Assembly: GCA_028583605.1 (NCBI GenBank)
Contig: CM053329.1
Location: 37,261,992 to 37,325,991, forward strand
DNA: 64,000 bases
Direction: 5' to 3'
From: Dastarcus helophoroides
Taxonomy: Eukaryota; Arthropoda; Insecta; Coleoptera; Bothrideridae
A program made the position numbers and the translations under genes. This document shows, piece after piece, positions 1 to 11,412 of this stretch. Within the stretch, counting starts at the first letter, position 1, and every line of letters starts with the position of its first letter. Below the pieces are notes generated by a model that had not been told where the DNA came from, made no database searches, and saw only the letters and a program-made list of their open reading frames with translations.

Positions 1-127
1 CTGTCCCCTAGTACCGGACACAAAAGCTTCCCCTAATATCGGACAATAAAAAAACAATTTTTTCATGAAATATTATACTTTTTGATCATTATTATCTATT
101 GTTTTAGGAGAACAAAGAGATATCGAA

Positions 128-1918
128 ATGGAGAAGACGAAAAAGAAAGGAAAATGGAACCAAAGTAATTTACAAACTGCGATAAACAATGTTTTGACAA
201 AAAAATGAGTTTGAGAGAAGCTTCATTGCGTTATAATATTCCAAAAAGCACCTTACATGATAAAATATCGTCATTACACCGTGGACAAGAAGTGTCGTTG
301 CAACCAAAGTTAGGTAGATTCACTAATACCTTCACACCAAAATACGAAGAACTCTTAGTGCAGCATGTAAAAGATTTATCTAATAGGTGTCTGCCGTTAA
401 CAAAACAGAAATTTTTGAAGTTGGCTTACGATTTGGCTGAGGCTTTGAAGATCCCTCATCGCTTTAATAAAGAGAAAGGAGCTGCTGGTAAACACTTTTA
501 CTACGATTTCATGCAGAGACATCAGGACGTATCGCTGAGATCACCAGAGTCAACAAGCATAATGAGGGCTGTGGGGTTTAACAAACCCCAAGTTGATCTC
601 TTTTTTAATAATCTTGACAGAATGATGACACAATTCAAATTTCCACCTTCGAAAATTTATAACTGTGCCGAAACTGGAGTCAGCTGCGTACAAAAACACC
701 AAAAGGTACTTGCTCCAAAAGCTGTTCGACAAGTAGGAAAGCTCACTTCTGCTGAGAGGGACAAAAATATTACAGTCTTATTTTGCATGAGTGCCAACGG
801 CCATTTCATTCCGCCTTTCTTTGTCTTTCCTAGGCAAAGAATGAATGATCGGCTCATGATAAATGCTCCAGCCGAAAGCGTAGGCGTGGCCCAGCCAAAA
901 GGCTGGATGAATAGTGATATTTTTCTTTAATGGCTACAATTATTCAAGAAACACTCTTGTCCGACAAAAGAGAGCCCTGCGCTGATACTTCTGGATGGAC
1001 ATTGTAGTTACAAGACATTAGCAGTCATCAATTTTTGCCGAGAAAACGATATTCATTTGATAAGCTCGCCACCACACACTACCCACAAACTACAGCCGCT
1101 AGACAGAACGTTTATGAAACCATTTAAAGATGCCTACAACCAACGTTGCGATGCGTGGATAAGAGCAAATGCTGGATCTCGAATAACTGACTACGATATT
1201 GCCGGTCTCGTCAGTGAAGCATTTACAAAAGTAGCTCGTCTAGAAATTGCAGTGTCCGGCTTCAAATACACAGGAATTCAACCATTCAATAGAGATATAT
1301 TTTCTGATCTGGATTATTTACCTGCCGATATGACCAACATTCCGTTAGAAAACCCACAAACATCCTCAAACGCACCAGGTACTAGCAAAGAAGTTCCTGT
1401 TTCCTCCAGTGACTTAACTGAAGCTGGCAGCTCGTCGACGAACTGCGATTTAGAGCAGTCCATTAATATGGACACACAAGGACCCTCAGAGGCTTCTAAA
1501 CAATCTACATTCGAAAAAAATATCAACAGTCCCAAGCCATTGACTAACCTTGATCCAGATGTAGTCCAGGTTATCCATAATTTGTCACCATTGCCGGATG
1601 CTGCAAAAAAACGATCGCTTGCTCGAAAGAGAAAATGCGAAAAAAGTGAAATTTTAACTTCATCACCGTACAAAATTCTTGTAGAGGAGAAAGAAAATGA
1701 AAAAAAACGTTAACGAGAAAAATAAAGCAGTGGGAAATAAATTTAGGACAGCAATGAAAGAGAAAGGGAAACAGACCAAAGGAGTAAAAGCCAAAGGGAA
1801 TAGCGGAAATAAAGCAAAGAAAAAGACTTCGTTGGCTGAAACATCTGACACGAGAACTATTTGCGTAGTTTGCTTAGAGGATCACAATGAAGACTGGATA
1901 CAGTGCTCCAGTCCCTGA
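128..1918 (+). pseudogene. pogo-like transposase pseudogene
   Basis: The reading begins at ATG 128 (MEKTKKKGKWNQSNLQTAIN). It shifts frame in a seven-A run near 199-205 into the 205-930 frame, which carries a pipsqueak-like helix-turn-helix (about the first 50 residues) and the start of the DDE domain. A single TAA at 928-930 interrupts the frame, which then continues without shift to 1713, passing LLDGHCS (second acidic site) and LQPLDRTF (third). The first catalytic motif, usually NxDETG, reads NCAETG here, so the aspartate is lost. After a second frame change in an eight-A run near 1700 the C-terminus holds a zinc finger start (CVVCLED...DWIQC). The family assignment rests on these motifs. 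The enzyme must be inactive. Confidence 0.85.
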
Positions 1919-1966
1919 ATGTTCAGAATGCTACATATGCGATCGATGTACGATGGGTTGAAGATG

Positions 1967-2207
1967 TCCGGTACTAAGGGTTTGAAGTAAAGTCCGTCCG
2001 GTACTAGGTGCCATTTGCTGAGATTTATTTTTTTACTGTCAAAGTTTGATTTAAGATTGTTCTTATGTTTAAGCAGAGTTATAAGTTTTGTTAATTTAAT
2101 TTGATTTTATATTTTGTTATTAAAATAATTTCATTATTAAAGCTTAATTTGTTGAAAGAGTTTTTTTTTTATTGTTTGAATACCTTAAGTGTCCGTGACT
2201 AGGGGAC
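1967..2207. repeat. Repeated terminal motif of the pogo-like element
   Basis: A motif of about 15 bp, GTCCGGTACTAGGGG, recurs near 1967-1981, 1997-2012 and 2191-2205. In inverse orientation it recurs near positions 4-19 and 30-46 at the left end. Five copies at two ends suggest repeated transposase-binding sites. The copies differ by a few bases. Confidence 0.6.
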
Positions 2208-2762
2208 TTCCCCCTATATAGGATTGAAGGTTGAAGCTAAGAGATTGTTTATGTGTAACAGAAATAGAATAGGAGACAGAAGTGACCCCTGCGTTAATCG
2301 CAAATGTCTCGGATGAGAAGCCATCGACGACGATCTGAAGAGATCTGTCAGCGTGAATTAACTTCTTAATGACTGATTGTCACTTGCCAAGAGGGACACT
2401 GAAAGCATGTTAGTCAATTTATCTGCATAAATATATTTAAATTTTAACTCCTTCAAGTGTCTGAATTTTAAAAGCTGAACAGATAATTCAAATATAATCT
2501 TAAGAGTTCAGGAATCACACGTCTCACTAGCAAGTTAATTTTACAAACACAAATCCAATTAATTCTCTGTAATAATATGAAGATGGCAACGTAAATAGCT
2601 GATTATTTGGGTTTCAAGCTACTTTCAGATACTTTTTTAAAGCTATGAATCATAAATGAGCTTTAGAAAAATTTATTAAAAAGGAAATCAAATAACTACG
2701 AATTCATAAAGAGCCAATTTTATTTAAATACAATTACATAGACACTAAGAGTAGACACAACA
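2208..2762. other. Non-coding flank, start of a duplicated block
   Basis: No coding region is visible. From about 2350 the sequence closely matches the region starting near 16430, including the stretch around TTGTCACTTGCCAA. This marks the downstream end of the duplicated receptor block. Confidence 0.55.
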
Positions 2763-3918
2763 CTACAGATTGCTGTAAAACCCTCTAAAATTATATAGAA
2801 CTGCTAAAGCTGTTCCAAGAGTTCTGAAAATCTAAAATATTAAAAATTACAAACGAAATATTATTTTGATAGCAATAATGGTACCATTAGAATCAAATTG
2901 AAATCTAACGGAACGACATATTCACATATAATAATTGGTTTTTTGGAATGAACCAAAAACATTAGAAGAAGACTTCTATTCGACTGATTCCAATGATAGT
3001 ACGGTAGAATTGTTAGCAAAGTATGCAGCTCTTCACCCTAATTTGTTTAAAACAATGAATCAGTATAATGATTATGACATCAGTTGTAATCCTTACGTCA
3101 TTCAACATCAATTGTCCAACGCTGGCCAAAAGAAACACTGCTATAAATACTGACATTTGCAAACAGAGGATAAAAAAAAAATTAACTTCTTTCTAGAATT
3201 TTATAGATTACTAACTACTTTTACTACATGTTTACTTATCTTACTATAGGAAATAAAAATAGTATGCCTATCAGTACTCCAATACCAGTATATGTCAAAA
3301 TTATTATTGCAGAAAACATATTAGACGCTGTATTCTTCACAAAGCTGAAATATCCACGTCATTTATGTTGAAAAAATCAGGATTGATCTAGTAATACCAT
3401 TTGAAACGGATATGCATCTTAAGTGACTCCAACAGAACACGTCCTATTTTATTTTGGTACAAGCTATCATCCATTAAGTCGTCTCCATTTTTAAAACCTT
3501 GAGCTATTTTTGATAGAGACCATTTTAAGTATTTTGCCACAATGATAGCTTTTACCACACCCCTCAGCAAACAATAGGGCAAACTAATTGCGTTCGCTCC
3601 CAAAATGGCAATTGCCAAAGCAAAACTCCATTTCAAAAACATTCCAAACCTAGGAAATCTCTCATCGCAAAACTCATACCAATAGATATACCTGTGTGTG
3701 TCATGGTTCAATGGCCAATAGAGAAGTCCAGAAATCGCAGTCACACCCATGTGAATTACGTAAATTTTCGCTATCAGAAAGGACAATTTCTCATAGGTCG
3801 AAAGGACACTTTTGCTACCTTTAATCGAGGATATTGACAAAATTATGTTGTCGATAGTGTCGAAAAAATTTGCGTATATTTGATGGAATATGTCCAGCAA
3901 AACCGCCAACAAAATAAC
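2763..3918 (-). CDS. Odorant receptor OR-A, exons 3-7
   Basis: This is an insect odorant receptor, a seven-transmembrane ligand-gated channel subunit that works with Orco in sensory neuron membranes. Exons on the minus strand: 3 (3398-3918, 521 nt), 4 (3245-3344), 5 (3097-3192), 6 (2885-3037) and 7 (2763-2831, stop TAG). All introns are GT-AG and phases match (2, 0, 0, 0 after exons 3 to 6). Exon 3 holds several hydrophobic segments and the stretch YIYWYEFCDERFP. Exon 6 has LLLMFLVHSKKP, the usual conserved region near the receptor C-terminus. Exon lengths for 4, 5 and 6 equal those of OR-E. With exons 1-2 at 8795-9186 the reading is open for about 407 codons, so the gene may be functional. 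The ligand cannot be inferred. Confidence 0.85.
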
Positions 3919-4099
3919 CTGAAATGTGACGTCAGAGACATTTGCATATTTTGGTTTCCTTGATTGGCCTTGATTTTCGCCAGACTTGGCTCGTTGGATT
4001 TTAACATATTTATTTTACTCAGAAAACTTATTCACATATTGTCAAACTACTAAAAAGGTGACAGGTTATTTACGTTTAGATCATTCTTCCAGAATATTC

Positions 4100-4170
4100 T
4101 ACGTCTAGAGAGGCCTGAAACGCAGACCAGATGAGTCATCCGGTCTGCGTTCCAGACCTCTCTAGACGTA
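4100..4170. repeat. Hairpin, arms about 29 bp
   Basis: ACGTCTAGAGAGGCCTGAAA and its near-complement TTCCAGACCTCTCTAGACGT pair around a short loop. The related position in the second block (near 18190) has only one arm. Confidence 0.8.
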
Positions 4171-4310
4171 CAATATAGGTATAGAATATAGGAAATGGTC
4201 AATGGTCAAGTCTTACCAAACAAAGTACTTGGAACAACTAAAACATTTCTGAAGAATTACAACATTTAAAGAAGTCCTTACACGTTATTAATAGCTAATT
4301 CGTTATTTTT

Positions 4311-4606
4311 TGGTGGAATGGACATATACTTGGTTATCTCCAAAAATTGAAATACAAATCTTGTTCCCTGACACCAAGAAAGATTACACGACAAATTTTG
4401 CTCTAACGCGTTTCGATAACCAAACTATGTTCTCCAGAGAGCATCTAAAAAGAGTATCTCCCTGAAGAAGAATAAGAAACACAACAAAGATTGCTCCTAC
4501 GCGTTTCGATAGCCAAGATACTTCTTTAAAGAGGATCGTTTGTTAATATTCCTTGGTTTCAGAGGACAAGATTTGTATTTCAATTTTTGAAGATAACCAA
4601 AAACCA
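4311..4606. repeat. Penelope-like terminal fragment with decayed hammerhead motif
   Basis: The fragment starts with TGGTGGAATGGAC and carries facing copies of a sequence related to CTTGTCCCCTGAAACCAAG. The inner part, read on the minus strand, has GATGCTCT, CTGGAGA, a weak stem, GAAA and GTTAGAGCA. That is the layout of the better preserved copy at 18431-18475, but with a changed core base. The copy sits at the matching place in the duplicated block, so it was probably inserted before the duplication. Confidence 0.6.
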
Positions 4607-5428
4607 GCAACTTCCAACAAAAAAATGTTTATTTTTTTTTTAGAAAGGAGAATTTTTCGAAAAAGCCAAAATTTTAAAAATAATATACAGGGTGAGTCAC
4701 TAAGCGGGAATTGGTCTTTGGTAGGCGTATCGTTTAAAATATCGAAAAATGTTTTGAATAAAAGTTGTTCGAAATAAAGTTTTTCACAACTTTAAATTAT
4801 TGTTTAATATGGCGGCCTTTTGGTTGCTTCGGAAATAAACACAACTATTCTTATTTTAAATAGAACACCCTATGTATTTTTACATTTTTAGATTTCTTGT
4901 TAAAAATAAATATGAAATTATTAAGACGACATAGGCCCTTAGTTAAACCGTTTTCGCGTAATTTAATTTTTTTGGTTAAATTTGACGATTTCGGAGCTTG
5001 ACGCCATTAACGATATTTTCCAAACGCAATGACTCAGAGTTCGTGTGGCATACGGTTTTGGATTCAGGAAGAAATTGAGTATTTGTTTACGTCTTTGCTG
5101 TTAGCAAGGTTTTCTAAATTTCTTCACATCCGTCGACTCAATTCTTCAGTTGTTCAAACATGCATAACTTAATTTTTTCAAATAGAACCACCTATCTTGG
5201 ATTATCTTATCGGATGCAAAATTATATTTCCTTTGTTTTTGGTATCAGGTATTGCCTCCTCCGTCCGATAATTTTTGAGAAATTTAGAATTTTGTAAAAA
5301 TTTTAATTAATTTCGTATTATCGCGTTAGCCCTGGATGTCGCGGTTTTGTTTCGTCTCGTTTGTCCGGCAATAACTGACAGTTTATCTCATTGTTGTCGC
5401 GAGGTCTTGGTATTAGTACTGAAAGACA

Positions 5429-5990
5429 ATGTTTTCTCAAGAAGAATCGGTCGATATGGTTTACGCCTTGGGCAGTGCTGACAGAAATCAATTTCTTGCC
5501 TTAAGAATTTATGCCCAACGCTTTGCCGATCGGAGACATCTAAATTCAGCGGCATTCGTTAAATTGAGAGAGAGGTTTGAGCGAAGCGAACTGGTAGTAC
5601 GAAATACGAGAAAAGGGAGCGTAGAAAACCAACGACGCATGAAGAAAACCAAGTTTTAGTAGCGACTGCTGTTGTCCAAGATCCGCACTTAAGAACCAGA
5701 AGAATAAGTGTGACATTACAAATAAGCCAAAAATCGGTTTCATGATTGTTGTGTAAAAACAAGTTTCATCCGTATCACACCTAGCTAGTGCAAGAACTCA
5801 ATCAAGCTGACTAACAATCGATGCAGTTGTGTGAATGGACGTTACATAATTTGCAGGAACAAAATGACCGTTTCGGACATTGTACTATTTACCGACGAAT
5901 GTACAAACATTTTTTAAGAACCGCTTCGTGGGAAGGAAACGACACACCACGATACTGAAAATCATCATTGGATTTCAGTGTAAAGCATTA
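5429..5990 (+). pseudogene. Inverted 5' copy of DD41D transposase
   Basis: The reading starts at an ATG with MFSQEESVDMVYALGSADRN and stays open for 76 residues. It then continues in broken form past a recognisable VLFTDECT motif to about 5990. It duplicates the N-terminal half of the transposase on the other strand of the same element. This copy preserves the start codon that the main copy has lost. Confidence 0.75.
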
Positions 5991-6077
5991 AAGAAAGTAA
6001 ATAAACAATAAACAAATCGGTAGCAGTAAGCTGCAACAAATATTAAAAAAAATACATAAACAATGGTAATAATAACA

Positions 6078-7146
6078 TTAAATTAAATGTTCAACATAAC
6101 CACCAGCTTCATGATGGCTAATGCGCAGTCTCTGTAGCAAAGAATTGTTCACATCCACCAAGACGTTTTCATTGATATTTTGGAAAGTAACACGAACCCG
6201 GTCCATCATGTCTTCTCGGGTAGTTGGTGGTTCCTGGTAGACAACTTGCTTAACATGACCCCACAAGAAAAAGTCTGGCTTAGTTAAATCCGGTGATCTT
6301 GCGGACCATGCCACAGGACCTCCTCTTCCTATCCACTTGTTAGGGAATTGTGCATTGAGGAACTCCCTTACATCCCTTCCATAATGTGCCGGTGCCCCAT
6401 CATGTTGGAACCACATTTGCCGCACGACAGCAAGAGGCAAATTGTCTATCATTTCGGGCAATTGATTTTGCAAAAAATGCAAGTAAATGTTGGCATTCAA
6501 ATGTTCATTGAAGAAGTGTGGTCCGACAACAAATATTCCTATGACACCACCCCAAACATTCAGAGATCCACCTATGCTGATGGTCTAAGGGCCCTATCCA
6601 ATGAGGATTTTCAGTGTGGTAGTAATGGGAGTTGTGTCTTCCCACGAAGCCGTTCTTATGAAATGTACATTCGTCGGTAAATAGTACATTGTCCAAAAAG
6701 TCATTTTGTTCTTGTAGTTTTCGTAACGCCCACTCACAAAACTGCATTCGGTTGTTGAAATCAGCTTGATTGAGATTCCTGTACTAGCTGGAACACGATA
6801 CGGATGAAACTTATTTTTACGCAAGACTCATGAAACCGAGGTTTGACTTATTTGTAATTCCGTGCTTATTATTTTGTTACTTAAATGCGGATCTTGGACA
6901 ACAGCAGCCGCTACTAACACTTGGTTTTCTTCATGCGTCGTTGGTTTTCTACACTCCTTTTTCTCGTATTTCGTTACTACCAGTTCGCTCAAACATCTCT
7001 CTCAATTTAGCGAATGCCGCTGAATTTGGATGTCTCCGATCGGCAAAGCGTTGGGCATAAATTCTTGAGGTAAGAAATTGATTTCTATCAGCACTGCCCA
7101 AGGCGTAAACCATATCGACCAATTCTTCTTGAGTTAATGGCGTCAA
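6078..7146 (-). pseudogene. DD41D mariner transposase pseudogene
   Basis: Read on the minus strand, the parts run from EELVDMVYALGSADRN (near 7130) through VLFTDECTFHKNG (first catalytic Asp) to FQHDGAPAHY (second) and SPDLTKPDFFLW (third), ending at 6078. Counting from HDG to KPD gives 41 residues between the last two aspartates. This is the DD41D type of the Tc1/mariner superfamily. Frameshifts near 6500 and 6750 break it into three readings. The span of about 1.07 kb matches the intact 356-residue copy at 45876-46946. Confidence 0.8.
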
Positions 7147-7455
7147 GCTCCGAAATCGTCAAATTTAAACAAAAAAATTAAATTACGCAAAAACGGCTCA
7201 TCTAAGAGCCTATGTCGTCCTAATAAATTCATATTCATTTTTAACAAGGAATCCAAAAATGTAAAAATACATCGGGTGTTCTATTTAAAATAAGAAAGTT
7301 GTGTTCATTTCCGGTGCAACCGAAAGGCCGCCATATTTGGCAATAAATTAAGGTTGTGGAGAACTTTATTTTGAACAACTTTTATTCAAAACATTTTTCG
7401 ATATTTTGAACGATACGCCTACCAAAGACCGATTCTCGCTTAGTGACTCACCCTG

Positions 7456-8794
7456 TATATAGCAATTTTAAGTTTTGACAAAATTATACAAAAAAATATC
7501 ATACACAAAAATTTCCAATAAGGACGAAATTTCCTATAGTAAAGTTTTTCAAAAGTTAAAATTTTTGAAAGTTGAAATCGAAGATCAAAATTTTTATAAG
7601 GCTAAAATTTAAAAAAAAATCATATTTAAAAAAAGATAGAAATGTTAAAAAACTGGAAACTGTGAAATTTGAAATTTTCAATAAAAGTGTTAACATTTTC
7701 AAAAATATTCAAATTCTTCAAGTTGGATTTAAAAATAAAATGGAATTTCAAAAATGTCGAATCAAAAAAAAAAAGTAAAGTATCCTAAAAGGCAAAATTT
7801 TGAAAAAAAAAACAGAAATCTGAAAAAAAGGCGATATTTCGAAAAATTCGAAAAGTTCAAAAAAATAGTAATATTCAAAACAAGTGACATTTTTCAAATT
7901 GAGTTGAAATTTTAAAAAAAGGGCGAATCTTTTAAAAAAAAGTGAAAAGAAGTCGCGGTTTTCCAAAAAGTCATAACTTCGAATAGTAGTCAATATTTTC
8001 AAAACTTAACATTTTCAAAAAAAAAGTAGAAGGTCAAATCTTTCAAATATGGTGGAAATTAAAAAAAAAAGATAAGTTTTTTTTAAATTGGAGATCTTAA
8101 AGATCGAAATTTAGAAAGAAGTTGACATGATATAAAAGAGCAAAATTTAAAAAAAGAAGAGTAGAATTTAAATGAAGACGAAACTTTTAAGAGGTCGAAA
8201 ATTCGAGGATTCAAATGTTCAACATTTACAAAAAACTGATATTTTTAAAAAAGCAGAATTCTTGAAAATCAAAATTTTTAACAAAGTAACAATTTCGAGA
8301 AAAAGACGAAACATAGAAAAAAATCAACATTTTTAGAAAAGGCTCAATTATGAAATAAACATTTTCAAAAAAGTTAATATTTTGAAAGTATGTATTTAAA
8401 TTTTGAAAAAATTATTTCGAAGTGTTTATTTTTAAGGTAAAAAGGTCGCAAGTGCATAATTTTCATCAATAAAAATTCATAGTATTCAAAAAAGTCTAAG
8501 ATTTGAAAAAAGTTCAAAATTCTAAAAAAAACATTAAGATTTTCAAAAAAAAAAGTAGAAAAAACTTTTATGGAGCGACATTTTGAAGAGTTGTATCATG
8601 CTGAGAAAATTTACCGCACGCCCCTGGGTGTTTCCTTCGCCTGTTGTTTACAAATTCAGATCCTTAGTCTACTTTTTGTTGAAGACTAAGAATCTCGTCA
8701 AGATTGCCCGAAAAATTGGTACGAATTCATCAACACCCTCACTATTTAGCGCAATCAAGAAAACCATAATATAACTTTCAAATTCGCTACATAC
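7456..8794. repeat. A-rich low-complexity tract in OR-A intron 2
   Basis: From about 7480 to 8570 the strand is a chain of short phrases such as AAAATTTTTCAAAA and GAAAAAAAG with occasional CG steps. There is no gene. The last 220 bp before exon 2 are ordinary intron sequence shared with the second block near 26490. Confidence 0.6.
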
Positions 8795-9186
8795 GTATAT
8801 TAAAATGAAACACATTGGTCCATACAGGGCGAGCATTCTCCAACTGTGTGTATCCCAAATAACATAAAATGTAACTAATACACTAAGAATTAATATAATC
8901 ACTTTGAAATACCTAAAAATCTTAACAAGTGTGTACTTTCTTACGAAGATAAAACATAAGTAATGTAAGAAGTAAAGCGAATCTTCTGCAACAAAACAAA
9001 TTTATGTAGGTTCAGTTTTAAATGGAGCAAATCGTAAATTTAAAGTGACCAGTGGTAGCATTACTAATTTGGGGTAACAAATAAGGACTTACTTTTGTGA
9101 ACGAAAATGAATCTGCGAAAGTGTGGCACGAAATATGACCACAACGTAGTGGTGGCTGCAGTGCATATTTTCCTAAAAGTATACAT
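8795..9186 (-). CDS. Odorant receptor OR-A, exons 1-2
   Basis: Exon 2 is 8795-8985 (191 nt), with acceptor TTGCAG and donor GTATGT. It encodes two hydrophobic segments ending MLALYGPMCFILIY. Exon 1 is placed at 9093-9186 with donor GTAAGT. It begins at an ATG (MYTFRKICTAATTTLW) and joins exon 2 in phase 1. A possible acceptor AG lies just inside this ATG, so the true start could be in a further upstream exon. Exon 2 joins exon 3 at 3918 in phase 0 across a 4.9 kb intron that holds the composite mariner. Confidence 0.75.
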
Positions 9187-9745
9187 AACATTCAAGCAGT
9201 TGACTTTGGATATTAATTCAAACTACAAGAGGATGGTCTAATGACTGTATTTCATTTGCAAAATAATTATTATAATAGCACTATAAGAACGAATGCACTT
9301 TTATTTAATACCAAAGCGTAGACTGATTTTGAATAAATAATTATCTTGTGATCCACCTCACTAGGTCACAATATAATGCTTTTACCTATTAAAGTCAGTC
9401 GACAAGATAATTAAATAAATAAGGAAATGCTCTGATCTTTATAATTGGAACATTTGTTCAACAATTTAATGTCTTCCTGAACCTAGAAATTATTTTAAAT
9501 ATAAGTACCCTCATTATGCATATGATTTTCCAGAACAAAGCATTAATTTTATCCATTCAGTAAACAACTTTAGATTTATTTATTTAGTGTCATTTATTAT
9601 TTTATTTTTTAATTGTCATTAATTTCGTAAAATGTATTTCAACTTAACCAAAAACTATAAAACTGAACCAATAAAGATTAATTTTTTTAAGAGTACGAAT
9701 GTGTGCTAGTCTGTAACTTGGAATAAATTCAGTAAATCAAAGACA
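9187..9745. other. Non-coding, upstream of OR-A
   Basis: No coding region is seen. Up to about 9698 it aligns with 27072-27595 upstream of OR-B, so it belongs to the duplicated block. The last 48 bp before the mariner do not match. Confidence 0.5.
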
Positions 9746-10210
9746 GTTTTTTTTCGGAAATATTTTTGGACACGTCCATTAATATTTTAATTGCGCTCTT
9801 TTTAATGTACAAAAATTTCATAAAACATGTCCCAAATTTAAGATATGACGTCATCAACCATTTTTTTAAATAGCAACCCCATTTTTTACTTGACTATTTT
9901 TAAAGGGTATATCAAGTTATAGATGCGTACCAATTTCAATTTTTTATTCCTTGTCATTTGAAAGATATTTACAAATTTAGTAACTTATTCGAAAAATCAA
10001 GAAATCTGATTCAATACAATTTTCATAAAGTTTAAAAATCGTGTATCAGAAGGTATTTGTTTGACATTTTTTTGTCAAACTGGGTTGACGTCTTATCATT
10101 ATATAAAAAATGTTAATAAAAACAAATAAGAAAAGTAGTATCGTATTGATCGAAGGGACTATTAGTTTGTCGTTTAGTGAGAAACACTGTTTATTAAATA
10201 ATCGACCAAA

Positions 10211-11385
10211 ATGCCGTACCTAACTGAAACCCACAAGATTGAAATTTTAATAATGATTGGCTACGGAGATAGAACAAGAACACAAAGTAAAGTTATTCGT
10301 CTATTCGATGAGAAGTATCCTGATTAACCACCCATATCGCAAAGTACCGTAAGCAAGATTGAAAACCAGTTTCGGAAAAATGGGCATTTAAGACAAAACA
10401 AGTAATCTTCGTCAGAATGCGCTCAATGAAGATGTTAAAATTAATGTACTTTTTTCTGTCCAAGAATATCTTCATGTTCACACTAGTCAGATAAGTGGGG
10501 AACTTGAAATTTGTTGTCCTTTAGTTGCAAGAATTCCGAAAGTGTAAAAATTTCATCCTTATAAAATGACAATCAATGAACTTTTAAAAGATGATCCAGA
10601 TGGAAGACTCCAGTTTTGCCAACAAATGATGGATCTACTGGACAGAAACGTTCTAAGCATAGAAAATATCCTGTTTTCAGATAAATCAACGTTTATGGTA
10701 AACAGTGAGCTAAATCGTTAAAATCGTCGTTACTGGGCAGACAACAACGCACACTGGATGAAGGAAGGCAACACACAACATCCAGAGAAAGTCAATTTTT
10801 GGGCAGGAATTCTTGGTGATCGTGTTCTGGGACCAATTTTCTTCCAAAGAAATCTCAATGGGGCAGGATATTTAGAATTCTTGCAGGAAGAGCTAATTCC
10901 TGATTTAATTATTTTGTTTCCTGATCTGGTCCGAATGGAAACATTTTGTTTCAACAAGACAGTGCCTCCCTTCATTTTGCAAGACATAGCTGTGAGTATC
11001 TTGATGATATATTTCCAGGCAGATGGATTGGTAGAAGAGGACCTTTTGAATGGCCACGCAGGTCTCCGGACTTAACACCTATTGACTATTTCTTATAGGG
11101 GTAATTGAAGAGTAAATTAAGACTAAACCTGCAAATATTGAATGGCCATGCAGGTCTCCGGACTTAACATGACTATTTCTTATGGGGGTATTTGAAAAGC
11201 AAAGTAAGACTAAACCTGCAAATATTGAGGAGTTAAAAGCACGAATAAGACAGGAATGTAGAGTAATTTTCCCCGAAGTAATTATAAATGTTCAAAACGA
11301 GTTTCAGTCGTTTTTCAGCTGTTTAGGGTATTGCCAGTTAGTAAATGGACAACATTTTGAACATTTATTGAAAAAAGATTATTGA
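10211..11385 (+). pseudogene. DD41D-type mariner transposase pseudogene
   Basis: The reading begins at ATG 10211 (MPYLTETHKIEILIMIGYGD) and is broken by many stops and shifts. Recognisable parts are FSDKSTF, where families usually have Asp-Glu, then VNFWAGILGDRVLGP, a scrambled HDG-like region near 10950, RSPDL-type sequence near 11060, and a C-terminus ending GYCQLVNGQHFEHLL. A 92-bp tandem duplication lies near the third catalytic site. The protein is clearly inactive. Confidence 0.75.
11048..11227 (+). repeat. 92-bp tandem duplication in mariner transposase
   Basis: Copies 11048-11139 and 11140-11227 both begin GAATGGCCA.GCAGGTCTCC and end CTGCAAATATTG. The second copy is four bases shorter. 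It happened inside the transposase reading frame. Confidence 0.85.
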
Positions 11386-11412
11386 GTTGATTTTTCAAAT
11401 TAGTTAATGTTT

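Larger units (their letters stand above)
1..2207 (+). mobile_element. pogo/Tigger-like DNA transposon, decayed
   Basis: The ends form an imperfect inverted repeat. The first bases contain CCCCTAGTACCGGACAC, and the right end near 2189-2207 reads GTGTCCGTGACTAGGGGAC. Between them lies a broken transposase with a DNA-binding helix, a DDE core and a C-terminal zinc finger. The left target duplication lies outside the window, so the exact left border is unknown. The length of about 2.2 kb and the domain order fit the pogo branch of the Tc1/mariner superfamily. The element lies just downstream of the 3' end of odorant receptor OR-A, which is on the opposite strand. Confidence 0.85.
4688..7455 (-). 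mobile_element. Composite DD41D mariner with inverted second copy
   Basis: The element is flanked by TA on both sides and ends in CAGGGTGAGTCACTAAGCG and its complement. Its first and last 300 bp or so are inverted repeats. The main transposase lies on the minus strand (about 7146-6078), and a second inverted copy of its 5' part lies at 5429-5990. The right arm lacks about 430 bp of leader sequence present in the left arm, including the proper start codon. It sits in intron 2 of OR-A. Confidence 0.85.

Noticed and set aside
2935..3153. Plus-strand open frame of 72 codons
   Set aside because: It is antisense to exons 5 and 6 of OR-A, which have matching splice sites and homologues.
9093..9186. 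Certain start codon for OR-A at 9186
   Set aside because: An AG follows within the first codons and the related OR-B copy has an extra base there, so a further upstream first exon cannot be excluded. The start is kept as provisional.
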